Shown: positions 52,308-61,758, counted from the first letter of the stretch. The stretch is 64,000 bases of DNA from Neisseriaceae bacterium (GCA_017458185.1 JAFTFY010000018.1:62001-126000), one strand, 5' to 3'. A program made the numbers and translations. The notes: a model not told the origin generated them from the sequence alone.

Positions 52308-52754
52308 ATGTCGCTCAAATTGAAAATCAATGAAGATATGAAGTGTGCCATGAAAGCACGCGAAACAGATAAACTTTCAACCATTCGTATGCTTTTGGCA
52401 GCGATGAAACAAGTTGAAGTCGATGAGCGAGTGGCATTGGACGACAGCCGCATTATGGCGATTATCACCAAAATGGTGAAACAACGCCAAGATTCGGTAA
52501 AAATTTACCGTGAAGCAGGTCGAGACGATATGGCAGACAAAGAAGCGGCAGAAATTACCGTGTTGCAAGCCTATTTACCACAGCAGTTATCCGCTGACGA
52601 AATTGCCGCCGCTGTCGATAAAGCCATTACCCAAACAGGGGCAAGCGGTATGAGTGATATGGGCAAGGTGATGGGCGTTTTGAAAGGCGAATTGGCAGGG
52701 CGTGCGGATATGGCGGTTGTTAGCCGTTTATTGAAAGAAAAATTAGGGAAATAA
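52308..52754 (+). CDS. yqeY: GatB/YqeY domain protein
   Basis: This 148-residue protein of the YqeY family resembles the tail domain of GatB, which amidates Glu-tRNA-Gln. The start MSLKLKINEDMKCAMKARETDKLSTIRMLLA and the middle DDSRIMAIITKMVKQRQDS are characteristic. It is encoded between rpsU and dnaG in many proteobacteria. The precise role is unknown; tRNA-dependent metabolism is a guess from homology. DUS are between it and dnaG. Confidence 0.88.
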   Translation: MSLKLKINEDMKCAMKARETDKLSTIRMLLAAMKQVEVDERVALDDSRIMAIITKMVKQRQDSVKIYREAGRDDMADKEAAEITVLQAYLPQQLSADEIAAAVDKAITQTGASGMSDMGKVMGVLKGELAGRADMAVVSRLLKEKLGK

Positions 52755-52795
52755 AATCTTTCAGGCTGCCTGAAACTATTTTAGGAATATAAACA

Positions 52796-54568
52796 ATGGC
52801 AATCCCAAATGATTTTGTCGATGATTTATTGGAAAAAATAGACATTGTCGATGTTATCGAAGAGTTTGTGCCATTGAAAAAAGGCGGGGCAAATTATTTA
52901 GCCTGCTGTCCGTTTCATCAGGAAAAAACGCCGTCTTTTACGGTGTCGCCTGCCAAGCAGTTTTTTCATTGTTTTGGTTGTGGCGAACACGGCACGGCGA
53001 TTGGTTTTATGATGAAATATGCGAATTTGTCGTTTGTGGAAGCAGTCGAAAAACTGGCAAATCGCATTGGCGTTGTTGTGCCGCATACGGGGCGAGTGGA
53101 AAATCATGCACAACGAGAACAACGCCAAAAACGCCGCCAAAATTTAGAAGAAGTATTGGGCGAATGTGAGCAATTTTATCGCCGCAAATTGAATGCGTTT
53201 GTTGCCCCACAAGAATACATCAAACAACGGGGTTTGGACGCGAATACGATTGAAAAATATGGTTTAGGCTATGCCCCTGATAACTTTCAGGGTTTGCAGG
53301 AAATTTTTGATGATTATCCGAATGACAATTTGGTTCAATCGGGTATGGTGATTGAAAACGATGGACGATTTTATGATCGTTTTCGTCATCGCATTATGTT
53401 TCCGATTAGAAATCCGCAGGGCAAAACCATTGCTTTTGGCGGTCGTATTTTAGACGCCAAAGGCGAAGCGAAATATTTAAACTCGCCTGAAACGCCGCTG
53501 TTTAATAAAGGCAGTTGCTTATATGGCTTGTTTGAAGCACGGCAAGGCATTAAAGCCGCCAACCAAGTGCTGGTTGTGGAAGGTTATATGGATGTTGCCG
53601 CCCTGTCGCAATATGGCATTCATTATGCGGTTGCGGCGTTAGGCACGGCGGCAACGGCGGAACACATTAAGTTGTTGTTTCGTGAAACAAATCGCGTTTA
53701 TTTTTGCTTTGACGGCGATAATGCGGGACGCAAAGCGGCGTGGCGAGCATTGGAAAATGCTCTGCCGCAGTTGCAAGATGATAAAAGCGTGTCGTTTTTA
53801 TTTTTACCGCCTGAACATGACCCTGATTCGTTTGTGCGTGAATATGGGGCAGAGCATTTTTCAGGCTGCCTGAAACACGATTCGATTGCTTTGTCAGACT
53901 ATTGGTTAGACGAATTGGTGCGACAAGTGGGTAATGTGGCAAATGATGAGAGTAAAGCTCAAATCATTCGTTTAGCCAAACAACATTTGCCACAAATGGG
54001 CGACAAAGCAAGTGCCTTAAAATTTTTGATGACGCAAAAATTGGCACAAAAAATTGGCGTGGATATAGCGGATTTGGATTACTTAATTGGGCAGGAAATC
54101 GCACCCAAAAAGAAATCCTATAAAACGGCAAAATTGCCCAAACGCTCCGTTTATCGCCCCAAAAGCACGACAACGGCACAAAAATTAGCAAAATGGTTGT
54201 TGCTTAATCCGCAATGGGCAGAATATGTTAGGCTGCCTGAATATTTGGCATTGCCTGATGAATATTCTTTATTGCAAACATTAGCAACACTCATTGAAGA
54301 GTTGAAATTAACCCATACCGCACAAATATTAGAAAGATTGCGTGGTACGGAATATGAAAACATATTGCAACACATTCATTTAACTATGGAAGACGGTGAA
54401 GACTGGACGCAATCAACCGATGACGATAAACGGGCTTTTACTGACGGCGTGAATAAACTCATTATCGCAATGAAAAAAACGCAAATTGACGAATTATCCG
54501 AAACTGCAAAACAACGCCCTTTGACTCATGCGGAAGAAGAACTCTTACACCACTTGTTAGTTAGATGA
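52796..54568 (+). CDS. dnaG: DNA primase
   Basis: This 590-residue primase makes RNA primers at the replication fork. The N-terminal zinc ribbon has Cys38-x2-His41 and Cys59-x2-Cys62, spaced by CCPFHQEKTPSFTVSPAKQ. The TOPRIM core contains VVEGYMDVAAL near residue 262 and the acidic DGDNAG motif near 309. The helicase-binding domain makes up the C-terminal ~150 residues. Two DUS are read in frame (SGCLK and RLPE words). It is followed by rpoD, as is standard. Confidence 0.97.
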   Translation: MAIPNDFVDDLLEKIDIVDVIEEFVPLKKGGANYLACCPFHQEKTPSFTVSPAKQFFHCFGCGEHGTAIGFMMKYANLSFVEAVEKLANRIGVVVPHTGRVENHAQREQRQKRRQNLEEVLGECEQFYRRKLNAFVAPQEYIKQRGLDANTIEKYGLGYAPDNFQGLQEIFDDYPNDNLVQSGMVIENDGRFYDRFRHRIMFPIRNPQGKTIAFGGRILDAKGEAKYLNSPETPLFNKGSCLYGLFEARQGIKAANQVLVVEGYMDVAALSQYGIHYAVAALGTAATAEHIKLLFRETNRVYFCFDGDNAGRKAAWRALENALPQLQDDKSVSFLFLPPEHDPDSFVREYGAEHFSGCLKHDSIALSDYWLDELVRQVGNVANDESKAQIIRLAKQHLPQMGDKASALKFLMTQKLAQKIGVDIADLDYLIGQEIAPKKKSYKTAKLPKRSVYRPKSTTTAQKLAKWLLLNPQWAEYVRLPEYLALPDEYSLLQTLATLIEELKLTHTAQILERLRGTEYENILQHIHLTMEDGEDWTQSTDDDKRAFTDGVNKLIIAMKKTQIDELSETAKQRPLTHAEEELLHHLLVR

Positions 54569-54618
54569 ATATTAAACAATCCTTTCAGGCAGCCTGAAAA
54601 CGATTTGGAGTAATTCGA

Positions 54619-57087
54619 ATGGCAACTTCAACAAAATCGAAAAGCACCCAAAAAACGGTAGCAGAAAAAGCAAGCAAAACAACCGCAAGCAAAAAAACTG
54701 CTGCCGCCAAACCTGCGGCTAAAAGCACGGCGGTGAAAAAAACCACAACCGCCAGCAAAACAGCGGCGGCAAAAAAACCTGCGGCAAAATCAACCGCTAA
54801 ATCAGCAACGGTAGCCAAAAAAGCCGCAACTGTAAGTAAAACAGCGGCAGTAAAAAAATCTGCTGTAAAATCAACCGCTAAAACCGCAACCGTAGCGAAA
54901 AAAGCCACAACTGCCAGTAAAACAACGGCGGCAAAATCAACCGCTAAAACCGCAACCGTAGCGAAAAAAACCACAACCGCCAGTAAAACCACTGCGGCGA
55001 AAAAGCCTGCGGAAAAATCAACCGCTAAAACTACGCCCAGAACTGCGGCAAAAAAATCTGCTGAAAAAAGCACGGAAAAAACCGTAGAAAAAGAAAATAA
55101 ATCGCCAGAAAAAGAAAATAAATCCGCCAAAAATAATGGCAAAAACAAAGCGGCAGAAAACAAAGAAGTGGCTTTATCGGCTCAAAACAATCAACCGCAC
55201 GCCTTAACAGACGCGGAAAAATTAAGCCTGCAACAACTGTTTAAAATGGGTAAAGAACGCGGTTTTGTAACCCATGCCGAAATCAACGATCGCTTACCTG
55301 AAAGCATGGCTGCCGATTCCGACCAGTTAGATAACTTGCTGAAATTATTAGGCAATATGAACATCACCGTTACCGAAGATAAAGCCGATTCGGAAATGTT
55401 GATGAACGATAACGCCACAGTGGTCAGCGAAGAAGATGCCGAAGCCGAAGCCGAAGCCGCTTTGTCGAATGTGGATTCGGAATTTGGTCGTACCACAGAC
55501 CCTGTGCGAATGTATATGCGTGAAATGGGAGCAGTGGAGTTACTTAAACGAGAAGACGAAATTGTTATTGCCAAAAAAATCGAAGAAGCCCTAAAAGATA
55601 TGGTGCAATCGTTAAGCGAATGTCCAGGCTCGATTGCGGAAATTTTGGCGTTAATCGAAAAAGTGAAATTAGGTGATTTGAAAATTGACGATGTGGTTGA
55701 AGGCTTTGTCGGTGCGGACGATTTGGGTGCATTGGATATTAGCGGTGAGCAAGAAGTTGAAGTGGATATGAGCGATGATGACGCTGATGATACGGATCGC
55801 GATGAAGATGAAGACGAAGACACCGAAACCGATACCCCAAGCCAAGAACAACAAGACTTGGAACAACTGAAATTGCAAGCAGAAGAACATTTTGCAGGCA
55901 TTAAAAAACTGTATAACAATATGGTGAAACAGTTGAAAAAACACGGCTCACAACACAAATCATACATTAAAGTGCGTGATGAAATTCGTGATGAACTCTT
56001 CAAAGTGCGTTTCACATTCAAACAAATCGAAGCCCTGTACGACAGTCTAACCAATCGTGTGAAAGACATTCGCACATTAGAACGAGAAGTGCGTGCCATT
56101 TGCGTAGAGCAAATCGGTATGGATTCAGCCTATTTTATTGAACAATTCGGCAGCAATCAAACCAATTTAGATTGGGTTGAAAACGAAGTGGCACAAGGCA
56201 AACAATGGGCAGACGCATTAGACCGCTTCCGTCATCAAGTAATTGAAAAACAAGAAAAATTACTTGAACTGCAAGAAGGTGCGATGTTGCCGATTGATGA
56301 ACTGAAAGCCATCAGCAAAAAATTGTCCATTAGCGAACGCAAAACCGCCCAAGCCAAGCAAGAAATGATTCAAGCCAACTTGCGTTTGGTGATTTCCATT
56401 GCCAAACGCTACACCAATCGTGGCTTGCAATTTTTGGATTTAATTCAAGAAGGCAATATTGGCTTAATGAAAGCCGTAGATAAATTTGAATATCGGCGTG
56501 GCTATAAATTTTCCACTTATGCGACTTGGTGGATTCGCCAAGCGATTACGCGTTCGATTGCAGACCAAGCACGCACCATTCGTATTCCCGTGCATATGAT
56601 TGAAACCATTAACAAAATGAATCGCATATCACGGCAATACCTACAAGAACACGGTGTAGAACCCGAACCCGCCTTGCTTGCCAAAGAAATGGAACTGCCC
56701 GAAGACCGTATTCGCAAAATTATGAAAATCGCCAAAGAACCCATTTCAATGGAAACCCCGATTGGCGGCGATGAAGATTCACATTTGGGCGATTTTATCG
56801 AAGACGCACACAATATGGCACCTGCGGACGCGGCGATGTACGCAGGTTTGCGAGACACCACCAAGGAACTTCTGGCAAGTCTTACCCCACGCGAAGCCAA
56901 AGTGTTGCGAATGCGTTTTGGCATTGAAATGAACACCGACCACACTTTGGAAGAAGTGGGTAGACAATTTGATGTAACGCGTGAGCGTATTCGTCAAATC
57001 GAAGCCAAAGCCCTACGCAAACTCCGCCACCCCAGCCGCAGCGAACAGTTGCGTAGTTTCTTGGAAATGTATAGCGAAAGGGGCTAA
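54619..57087 (+). CDS. rpoD: RNA polymerase sigma-70 factor with long histone-H1-like N-terminal tail
   Basis: This 822-residue protein is the primary sigma factor. Conserved regions are 1.2 ([12 protein letters not shown] near 293), the acidic non-conserved region, 2 ([29 protein letters not shown] and [16 protein letters not shown] near 627) and 4 ([11 protein letters not shown] to the end). The first ~185 residues are a Lys/Ala/Thr/Ser-rich tail with repeats of the ATVAKK and [10 protein letters not shown] type. I recall a similar tail in Burkholderiales RpoD, but it is absent from E. coli RpoD. GGAG lies 9 nt before ATG 54619. It closes the rpsU-yqeY-dnaG-rpoD cluster. Confidence 0.96.
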   Translation: MATSTKSKSTQKTVAEKASKTTASKKTAAAKPAAKSTAVKKTTTASKTAAAKKPAAKSTAKSATVAKKAATVSKTAAVKKSAVKSTAKTATVAKKATTASKTTAAKSTAKTATVAKKTTTASKTTAAKKPAEKSTAKTTPRTAAKKSAEKSTEKTVEKENKSPEKENKSAKNNGKNKAAENKEVALSAQNNQPHALTDAEKLSLQQLFKMGKERGFVTHAEINDRLPESMAADSDQLDNLLKLLGNMNITVTEDKADSEMLMNDNATVVSEEDAEAEAEAALSNVDSEFGRTTDPVRMYMREMGAVELLKREDEIVIAKKIEEALKDMVQSLSECPGSIAEILALIEKVKLGDLKIDDVVEGFVGADDLGALDISGEQEVEVDMSDDDADDTDRDEDEDEDTETDTPSQEQQDLEQLKLQAEEHFAGIKKLYNNMVKQLKKHGSQHKSYIKVRDEIRDELFKVRFTFKQIEALYDSLTNRVKDIRTLEREVRAICVEQIGMDSAYFIEQFGSNQTNLDWVENEVAQGKQWADALDRFRHQVIEKQEKLLELQEGAMLPIDELKAISKKLSISERKTAQAKQEMIQANLRLVISIAKRYTNRGLQFLDLIQEGNIGLMKAVDKFEYRRGYKFSTYATWWIRQAITRSIADQARTIRIPVHMIETINKMNRISRQYLQEHGVEPEPALLAKEMELPEDRIRKIMKIAKEPISMETPIGGDEDSHLGDFIEDAHNMAPADAAMYAGLRDTTKELLASLTPREAKVLRMRFGIEMNTDHTLEEVGRQFDVTRERIRQIEAKALRKLRHPSRSEQLRSFLEMYSERG

Positions 57088-57115
57088 CTTTTCTTCAAAC
57101 AAGGGGAAAATTTGC

Positions 57116-57121
57116 TATAAT
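57116..57121 (+). promoter_or_regulatory. -10 box before tRNA-Ile2
   Basis: The consensus TATAAT lies 14 bp before the tRNA. A weak TTCAAA at 57094-57099 is the best -35 candidate, with a 16-nt spacer. It is just after the rpoD stop. Confidence 0.6.
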
Positions 57122-57135
57122 TGCCCCCTTTTAAC

Positions 57136-57211
<76 letters not shown>

Positions 57212-57287
57212 ATTTCAAACAGTGTAATCGAGTATAGATTGCACTGTTTTTACTTTCAGGCAGCCTGAAATAACACAAGGAAAAAAT

Positions 57288-58109
57288 ATGCCCGAACTTC
57301 CCGAAGTAGAAATCACCCGACAAGGCATTGCACCGCATATTGTGGGCAAAACCGTTGCCGAAGTAATTGTTCGCAATGGCAATTTACGCCGCAAAGTTCG
57401 CCCTGATTTGCCGCAAATTTTGGCTCATACAACGATAAAATACACACACCGCCGAGCGAAATACATTATTTTAGAATTTAATTTAGGCGTGTTGATGATT
57501 CATTTAGGTATGAGTGGTAGCCTGCGGATTATTTTACCCAACCGCCCTGCCCCTTTGCAAAAACACGACCATATTGACTTAATTTTCACAGACGGCACAA
57601 TCCTGCGTTATCACGACCCACGCCGTTTTGGGCTGTTTGAATGGTTTTATGGCATAAAAGAAAATGCGTCAATATTGCAAAATTTAGGCGTAGAGCCATT
57701 AGACGAAGCGTTTAACGGCACCTATTTATATCAACAACTACACAATAAAAAACTGCCCATTAAAACGGCTCTGATGAGCGGTAAAATTGTGGTTGGCGTG
57801 GGCAATATATACGCCAACGAAGCCTTATTTATGGCAAAAATCAATCCGCAAAGACTTTCAGGTAGCGTCAAACGCAAAGAATGTAACGCATTATGTGAAG
57901 CAATCAAAGAAGTTTTGCAACAATCCATTCAAAACGGCGGCAGTACCTTACGAGATTTCACCCACAGCGATGGCTCACACGGCTATTTTCAACAATATTA
58001 TCGTGTATATGGCAAAGAAAACACCCCCTGCTCTATTTGCGGCACATTGATAGAACGCATGGTGCAAAATCAACGCAGTTCATTTTTCTGCCCGAATTGT
58101 CAGAAATAA
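57288..58109 (+). CDS. mutM: Formamidopyrimidine-DNA glycosylase
   Basis: This 273-residue base-excision repair enzyme removes 8-oxoguanine and formamidopyrimidines. Pro2 is the catalytic nucleophile in MPELPEVEITRQG. The H2TH domain (GNIYANEALFMAKINPQR near 168) and the C-terminal zinc finger (CSICGTLIERMVQNQRSSFFCPNC) are intact. The active start lies after a DUS. A terminator and the three-hairpin unit follow. Confidence 0.97.
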   Translation: MPELPEVEITRQGIAPHIVGKTVAEVIVRNGNLRRKVRPDLPQILAHTTIKYTHRRAKYIILEFNLGVLMIHLGMSGSLRIILPNRPAPLQKHDHIDLIFTDGTILRYHDPRRFGLFEWFYGIKENASILQNLGVEPLDEAFNGTYLYQQLHNKKLPIKTALMSGKIVVGVGNIYANEALFMAKINPQRLSGSVKRKECNALCEAIKEVLQQSIQNGGSTLRDFTHSDGSHGYFQQYYRVYGKENTPCSICGTLIERMVQNQRSSFFCPNCQK

Positions 58110-58117
58110 AAATGCTT

Positions 58118-58245
58118 TCAGGCAGCCTGAAACCCTTTATCAAACGCCCACGCCGCAGGGCGTTTTTTTCTTTTGTTTCCCAGTGTTTGTTGTAAGAGTA
58201 CTCTTACAAGCGTCCTTGACAAAGGACGCTTGTACGAAAAATTTT
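58118..58245 (+). repeat. Three-hairpin covarying unit, copy A
   Basis: The order is: DUS; hairpin AACGCCC-ACGCCGCA-GGGCGTT with T7 (58143-58169); 20-bp palindrome TTGTAAGAGTACTCTTACAA (58190-58209); hairpin AGCGTCC-TTGACAAA-GGACGCT (58209-58230); GTACGAAAAATTTTTT. Copy B (61602-61729) has the same order, with different but still paired stem bases. Hairpin 1 probably terminates mutM. It lies 78 bp upstream of a lipoprotein gene. Confidence 0.8.
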
Positions 58246-58322
58246 TTGCCATTTTGTATATAAAAAAGTGGCAAAAACAAAGCAACACAATGTATTTCAA
58301 CTTTTTTATGGGGAACAATCTG

Positions 58323-58817
58323 ATGAAAAAATCTCTTTTGACTTTTTGCGTCATCACTGTTTTCGCTGTTAGTGCCTGTGCCACAGACGAAGCCGATGTT
58401 TATGACGCAGATGATTTAAATACGCAACAAAATTCGCAAACGGTGCAGATTTTGGATATTCGACCTGCCAAAATTAAATCTGCTAACAATGAAGCCAAAG
58501 GTATTGCCACAGCATTGGGTGTGGCTGTGGGCGGTATTTTAGGCAATAAAACAACCAAAGAAAAAAACTCAACCGCAGGCACGGCTTTGGGTGCGGTTGC
58601 AGGTGGTGCACTGGGTTACGGTGCAGGAGCGGTTGCGGGTTCGGTTAAGTCGGAGGGCGTAACCATTACTTATCAAAGCAGAAATGGCATTAAAACTTCT
58701 ACGCAAAAAGGTCGTTTGTGTCAATTCAAAGAGGGAACGGCATTATTAGTTTCCACACACAAAGGTGATACACGCATTCAACCGAATGCAACTTGCTCAA
58801 AAGGAAATAAAAAATGA
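58323..58817 (+). CDS. Glycine-zipper lipoprotein (SlyB-like)
   Basis: This 164-residue lipoprotein starts MKKSLLTFCVITVFAVSAC (Cys19), with GGGGAA 9 nt upstream of ATG 58323. A glycine-zipper 2TM segment (ALGVAVGGILGNKTTKEKNSTAGTALGAVAGGALGYGAGAVAGSV) resembles SlyB/RcsF-neighbour outer-membrane proteins. The end carries QSRNGIKTSTQKGRLCQF. Its stop overlaps the start of the next gene (ATGA). The structured repeat unit upstream may control it. Confidence 0.85.
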   Translation: MKKSLLTFCVITVFAVSACATDEADVYDADDLNTQQNSQTVQILDIRPAKIKSANNEAKGIATALGVAVGGILGNKTTKEKNSTAGTALGAVAGGALGYGAGAVAGSVKSEGVTITYQSRNGIKTSTQKGRLCQFKEGTALLVSTHKGDTRIQPNATCSKGNKK

Positions 58818-59575
58818 AAAAATTGATTGTACTGTGTTTTGCATTGTGGGCAAGCAACGCATACGCTGATTTAGACACCTTACGGCGTGCTGAAATGCAA
58901 CAACAAAGGCAAGAACAAGCCGCTGCTCAAAAAGCCAGAGCGGAAGCGGCAGCACGAGAAAAGTCTCGACAAGAAGCGGCAAGACAAGCCCGTGCCGAAG
59001 CCGCTGCTCGAGAACAGGCTCGACAAGAGGTATTGGCACGCGAAAGAGCCAAGCAAGAAGCCAAAGAAGAACGCGATTATCAAGAAAGAATGGCGGATAA
59101 ATATCGCCGACAGGCACAAGAAGATAAGTTATTTGAACTTGAACTTGAAGCAAAGCGTGAAGAATTGGCAGCCAAAAAAGGTAATCGTTCGCATGAAGAC
59201 AGAATGAGAGAACTTCAATTAGAAGAAGAAAGAGCCATGAGTGCGGCTCGCTCCAAAAAAGCGGATAAATTCGCCAAAGAAAGTTTGAAAGACCGCCACG
59301 CAAGCCGTGATAGCATTTATGCGGAAAACGAAGTCAAACGCTCCGAAAAAGAAATTAACAAAGGAGCAGGCAAAATGCTTGGTAACAGCAAACTGAATGA
59401 CGATGTGTATTTGGTGAATGAACAAGGCGTGGAAAGCATTGAAACACGCGGCAGGGTTTCGATTGCCAAAATCATCTCGCTTACGCTGATTGTGCTTGCT
59501 CTGATTGCTGGCGGTTTGTTCTATTGGTTATCAAATCAGAAAAAACAACAACAAAACCCACCAACTAACCCATAA
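58814..59575 (+). CDS. Coiled-coil protein with signal peptide and C-terminal TM (DUF5384-like)
   Basis: This 253-residue protein has a signal peptide (MKKLIVLCFALWASNAYA), then about 130 residues of Gln/Arg/Glu/Ala-rich coiled coil with units such as RAEAAAREQARQE. A conserved-looking domain SKKADKFAKESLKDRHASRDSIYAENEVKRSEKEI follows, then GAGKMLGNSKLNDDVYLVNEQGVESIETRGRVS. A single membrane segment (ISLTLIVLALIAGGLFYWL) ends the protein. DUF5384 is my best family guess. It overlaps the glycine-zipper gene by 4 nt, so the two are coupled and probably work together at the envelope. Confidence 0.75.
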   Translation: MKKLIVLCFALWASNAYADLDTLRRAEMQQQRQEQAAAQKARAEAAAREKSRQEAARQARAEAAAREQARQEVLARERAKQEAKEERDYQERMADKYRRQAQEDKLFELELEAKREELAAKKGNRSHEDRMRELQLEEERAMSAARSKKADKFAKESLKDRHASRDSIYAENEVKRSEKEINKGAGKMLGNSKLNDDVYLVNEQGVESIETRGRVSIAKIISLTLIVLALIAGGLFYWLSNQKKQQQNPPTNP

Positions 59576-59587
59576 AAACATAAGTAC

Positions 59588-59618
59588 AAAACGCTTTCAG
59601 GCAGCCTGAAAGCGTTTT
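59588..59618 (+). terminator. DUS-built terminator
   Basis: AAAACGCTTTCAGGC and GCCTGAAAGCGTTTT form a 15-bp stem around one A and run into TTTTTT. The DUS makes the inner part of the stem. Confidence 0.85.
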
Positions 59619-59784
59619 TTGCGTTAGGTTATAAATGACAAGCATGCGTGTAATCTCTTGACTATAAGAAATGGCAATACAAAAAACCTTTCAGGCTGCC
59701 TGAAACTTTTATCATTTATATAAAATTCCGCCCCACACTTTCGATTATAATCACCCCTTTCAACCCAATATAAAGGATTGCGAA

Positions 59785-60267
59785 ATGAAATTAACTTCTC
59801 CTGAATTTACTGCTGGGCAAATGTTGCCTTTGTCGTTTCAAGCCGACCAAGAGAATGCTTCGCCTGAACTACGCTGGGACGAAGTGCCGCAAGGTGTGAA
59901 AAGTTTTGCGGTTGCCATGCACGACCCTGACGCACCTACGGGCGGTGCGGGCTGGTGGCACTGGTTTGTGTATAATCTGCCTGCCGATTTGCGTTCATTG
60001 CCGCACAATGCGGGCGATATTTCGGGCAAAAACCTGCCGCAAGGTGCGGTTACGCTGGCGAATACCAACAACGACAAGGCATACGGCGGTTGTATGCCGC
60101 CAGTGGGGGACGCGGCTCATCGCTATATTTTTACGGTGTATGCTCTGGATAAGGTGTTAGACGACACAGACATTCCGCCCAACGCTCAAACTTCGTTTGT
60201 CGGCTTTGTGGTGAATGCACACAGCATTGATAAAGCGTCTTTAATGGCGTTCTATGAAAGAAAATAA
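59785..60267 (+). CDS. YbhB/YbcL-family (PEBP-like) protein
   Basis: This 160-residue protein belongs to the phosphatidylethanolamine-binding fold. Conserved blocks are SPELRWDEVPQGVKSFAVAMHDPDAPT near residue 25, GWWHWFVYNLPADL and the YGGCMPPVGDAAHRYIFTVYAL block. No signal peptide is present. Such proteins are of unknown function in bacteria; one E. coli member is cytoplasmic and one periplasmic. AAGGA lies 8 nt before the start. Confidence 0.92.
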   Translation: MKLTSPEFTAGQMLPLSFQADQENASPELRWDEVPQGVKSFAVAMHDPDAPTGGAGWWHWFVYNLPADLRSLPHNAGDISGKNLPQGAVTLANTNNDKAYGGCMPPVGDAAHRYIFTVYALDKVLDDTDIPPNAQTSFVGFVVNAHSIDKASLMAFYERK

Positions 60268-60292
60268 TCAATAAAAACAAGGCAATAAATTT

Positions 60293-60357
60293 GGATAAAC
60301 TTGGCGAAAAATCATTCAATATTTTATTTTATGGTTTTCTACACGCCAAGTTTATCC
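60293..60357. repeat. 14-bp inverted repeat before hisH
   Basis: GGATAAACTTGGCG (60293-60306) and CGCCAAGTTTATCC (60344-60357) are perfect inverted arms with a 37-nt AT-rich loop. The rest of the 387-bp gap has AAACCG...CGGTTT words at 60442-60470 but no ORF or recognisable RNA. It could be the PEBP gene's terminator. Confidence 0.55.
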
Positions 60358-60654
60358 TAAAATAGATTTTTATCATCACACGGATTGAAAAATTTTTTAT
60401 ATAAATTTCAATAAGTTATATAATAAAAGGGTAAAGAAAAAACCGCTTGGCAAAGAATGCGAAACGGTTTCAAGTTTGATGAGGAAACATAAAAGAAAGG
60501 ACAATGATTTCAGGAGTGAAATATACAGATTTTGACTTTTGGTGTCAATAGTTTTTTCAAAAATATTTTATCAATAAAAACAAGAACTTAATTTTTTGGC
60601 AAAATGGGCTAAAAACTTATAGAAAAAAACACCATTGATTTTTAAGGAAATTTT

Positions 60655-61302
60655 ATGAAAATCGCCATAATTGATTACGGAATGGGCAACTTACATTCGG
60701 TCTTAAAATCGGTACTTTTTGTTGTGCAGCACACAAAAAGCCCTGCGACAGCGTTTTTAACGCACAATCCCGAAGAAGTTTTGTCGGCAGACAAAGTGAT
60801 TTTTCCAGGACAGGGGGCAATGCCCGATTGTATGAAATCGTTGCAACAATCGGACTTGGGCGAAGCCGTTGCTATTTCTTTGAAAAATAAACCTTTTTTT
60901 GGCATTTGCGTGGGGGCACAACTTCTGTTTGATATAAGCGAAGAAGGCAACACACGGGGCTTGGGGCATTTTTCAGGCAGCGTCAAACGCTTTAATCAGC
61001 CTTTGCAAGATAAAAACGGCAACCGCTTAAAAGTGCCGCACATGGGCTGGAACACCGTGCGACAATGCCAAAAACACCCATTATTCAAAGACTTAAAAGA
61101 CAACGCTCATTTTTATTTTGTGCATAGTTATTACTTTGCCCCCGATCATCAAAACATTATTTTGGGCGAGTCCGACTACCCCACTCCATTTGCCTGCATT
61201 GTTGGCAAGGATAATGTTTTTGCCACACAATTTCACACCGAAAAAAGCGGCGATAACGGCTTGTTATTGCTGAAAAATTTTATTGAGTGGAATGGGGAAT
61301 GA
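60655..61302 (+). CDS. hisH: Imidazole glycerol phosphate synthase subunit HisH
   Basis: This 215-residue glutaminase subunit passes ammonia to HisF in histidine synthesis. The class I amidotransferase triad is Cys85 in FFGICVGAQL, with His and Glu in FATQFHTEKSG near residue 194. The start MKIAIIDYGMGNLHSV is canonical. hisF, hisA and other his genes are not adjacent; here it stands alone. An in-frame partial DUS encodes SGSVKR near residue 107. Confidence 0.95.
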   Translation: MKIAIIDYGMGNLHSVLKSVLFVVQHTKSPATAFLTHNPEEVLSADKVIFPGQGAMPDCMKSLQQSDLGEAVAISLKNKPFFGICVGAQLLFDISEEGNTRGLGHFSGSVKRFNQPLQDKNGNRLKVPHMGWNTVRQCQKHPLFKDLKDNAHFYFVHSYYFAPDHQNIILGESDYPTPFACIVGKDNVFATQFHTEKSGDNGLLLLKNFIEWNGE

Positions 61303-61350
61303 GCAATGTGCAATTTCAGGCAGCCTGAAAGCACTTTCCGTGCAGGGAAA

Positions 61351-61533
61351 TTGTCATTACGAGTATTAACAAAGTTAATGCGTAGTAATCTCCGAGCGTA
61401 AGAAGATCGGCAATGCAAAGATAATTTCAGGTAGCCGCTGTTCGTCATTGCGAGCCGTGCCGAAAGCACGGCGTGGCAATCTCCTGAAACAGTTTTTAAA
61501 TGAGCGTAAGCGAAGTTTAAAAACTGTTTCAGG
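61351..61533. repeat. REP-like element and 18-bp inverted repeat
   Basis: GTCATTACGAG...CGTAGTAATCTCC words start it. Then TCGTCATTGCGAGCC, GTGCCGAAAGCAC and GTGGCAATC (61441-61482) match the element at 12438. It is followed by CCTGAAACAGTTTTTAAA (61483-61500) and TTTAAAAACTGTTTCAGG (61516-61533), perfect 18-bp arms around AGCGTAAGCG. No gene is present between 61303 and 61758. Confidence 0.6.
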
Positions 61534-61601
61534 GTAGCCTATCAAATACAACGGCATTGCAAAAAGTTTTTAACTTCACTTCGTTCGTTGAACGCTGTTT
61601 C

Positions 61602-61729
61602 AGGCAGCCTGAAAAAAGCTACGCCAAACGCCCACGCCACAGGGCGTTTTTTATTTTGTCTTCAATGAGTTGCTTATAGAGTACTCTATAAGGGCAGGCT
61701 TGACAAAGCCTGCCCGTACGAAAATTTTT
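61602..61729 (+). repeat. Three-hairpin covarying unit, copy B
   Basis: Same order as copy A: DUS; hairpin AACGCCC-ACGCCACA-GGGCGTT with T tract (61627-61652); 20-bp palindrome CTTATAGAGTACTCTATAAG (61673-61692); hairpin GGGCAGGC-TTGACAAA-GCCTGCCC (61692-61715); GTACGAAAATTTTTTT. The stems differ from copy A by compensatory changes while the loop and centre stay the same. It lies 30 bp upstream of a secreted-protein gene. Confidence 0.8.
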
Positions 61730-61758
61730 TTCTACTAACCACTTTTAGGAGAATACCG

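Noticed and set aside
54585..55163. Long minus-strand ORF opposite the rpoD tail (Val/Ala/Phe-rich)
   Set aside because: It is the complement of the Lys/Ala codon repeats of RpoD. Its composition is extreme and no ribosome site or family is seen.
55191..56099. 302-codon minus-strand ORF inside rpoD
   Set aside because: It is antisense to conserved sigma-factor regions; the Ser-rich translation is a codon-shadow artefact.
58216..58244. TTGACA in the hairpin loop as a promoter -35
   Set aside because: No -10 box occurs at 16-18 nt downstream in either copy, and the word is buried in a conserved hairpin loop.
58797..59303. 168-codon minus-strand ORF opposite the coiled-coil gene
   Set aside because: It is a Leu/Val-rich shadow of Glu/Arg/Ala codons, overlapping a gene with a signal peptide and operon position.
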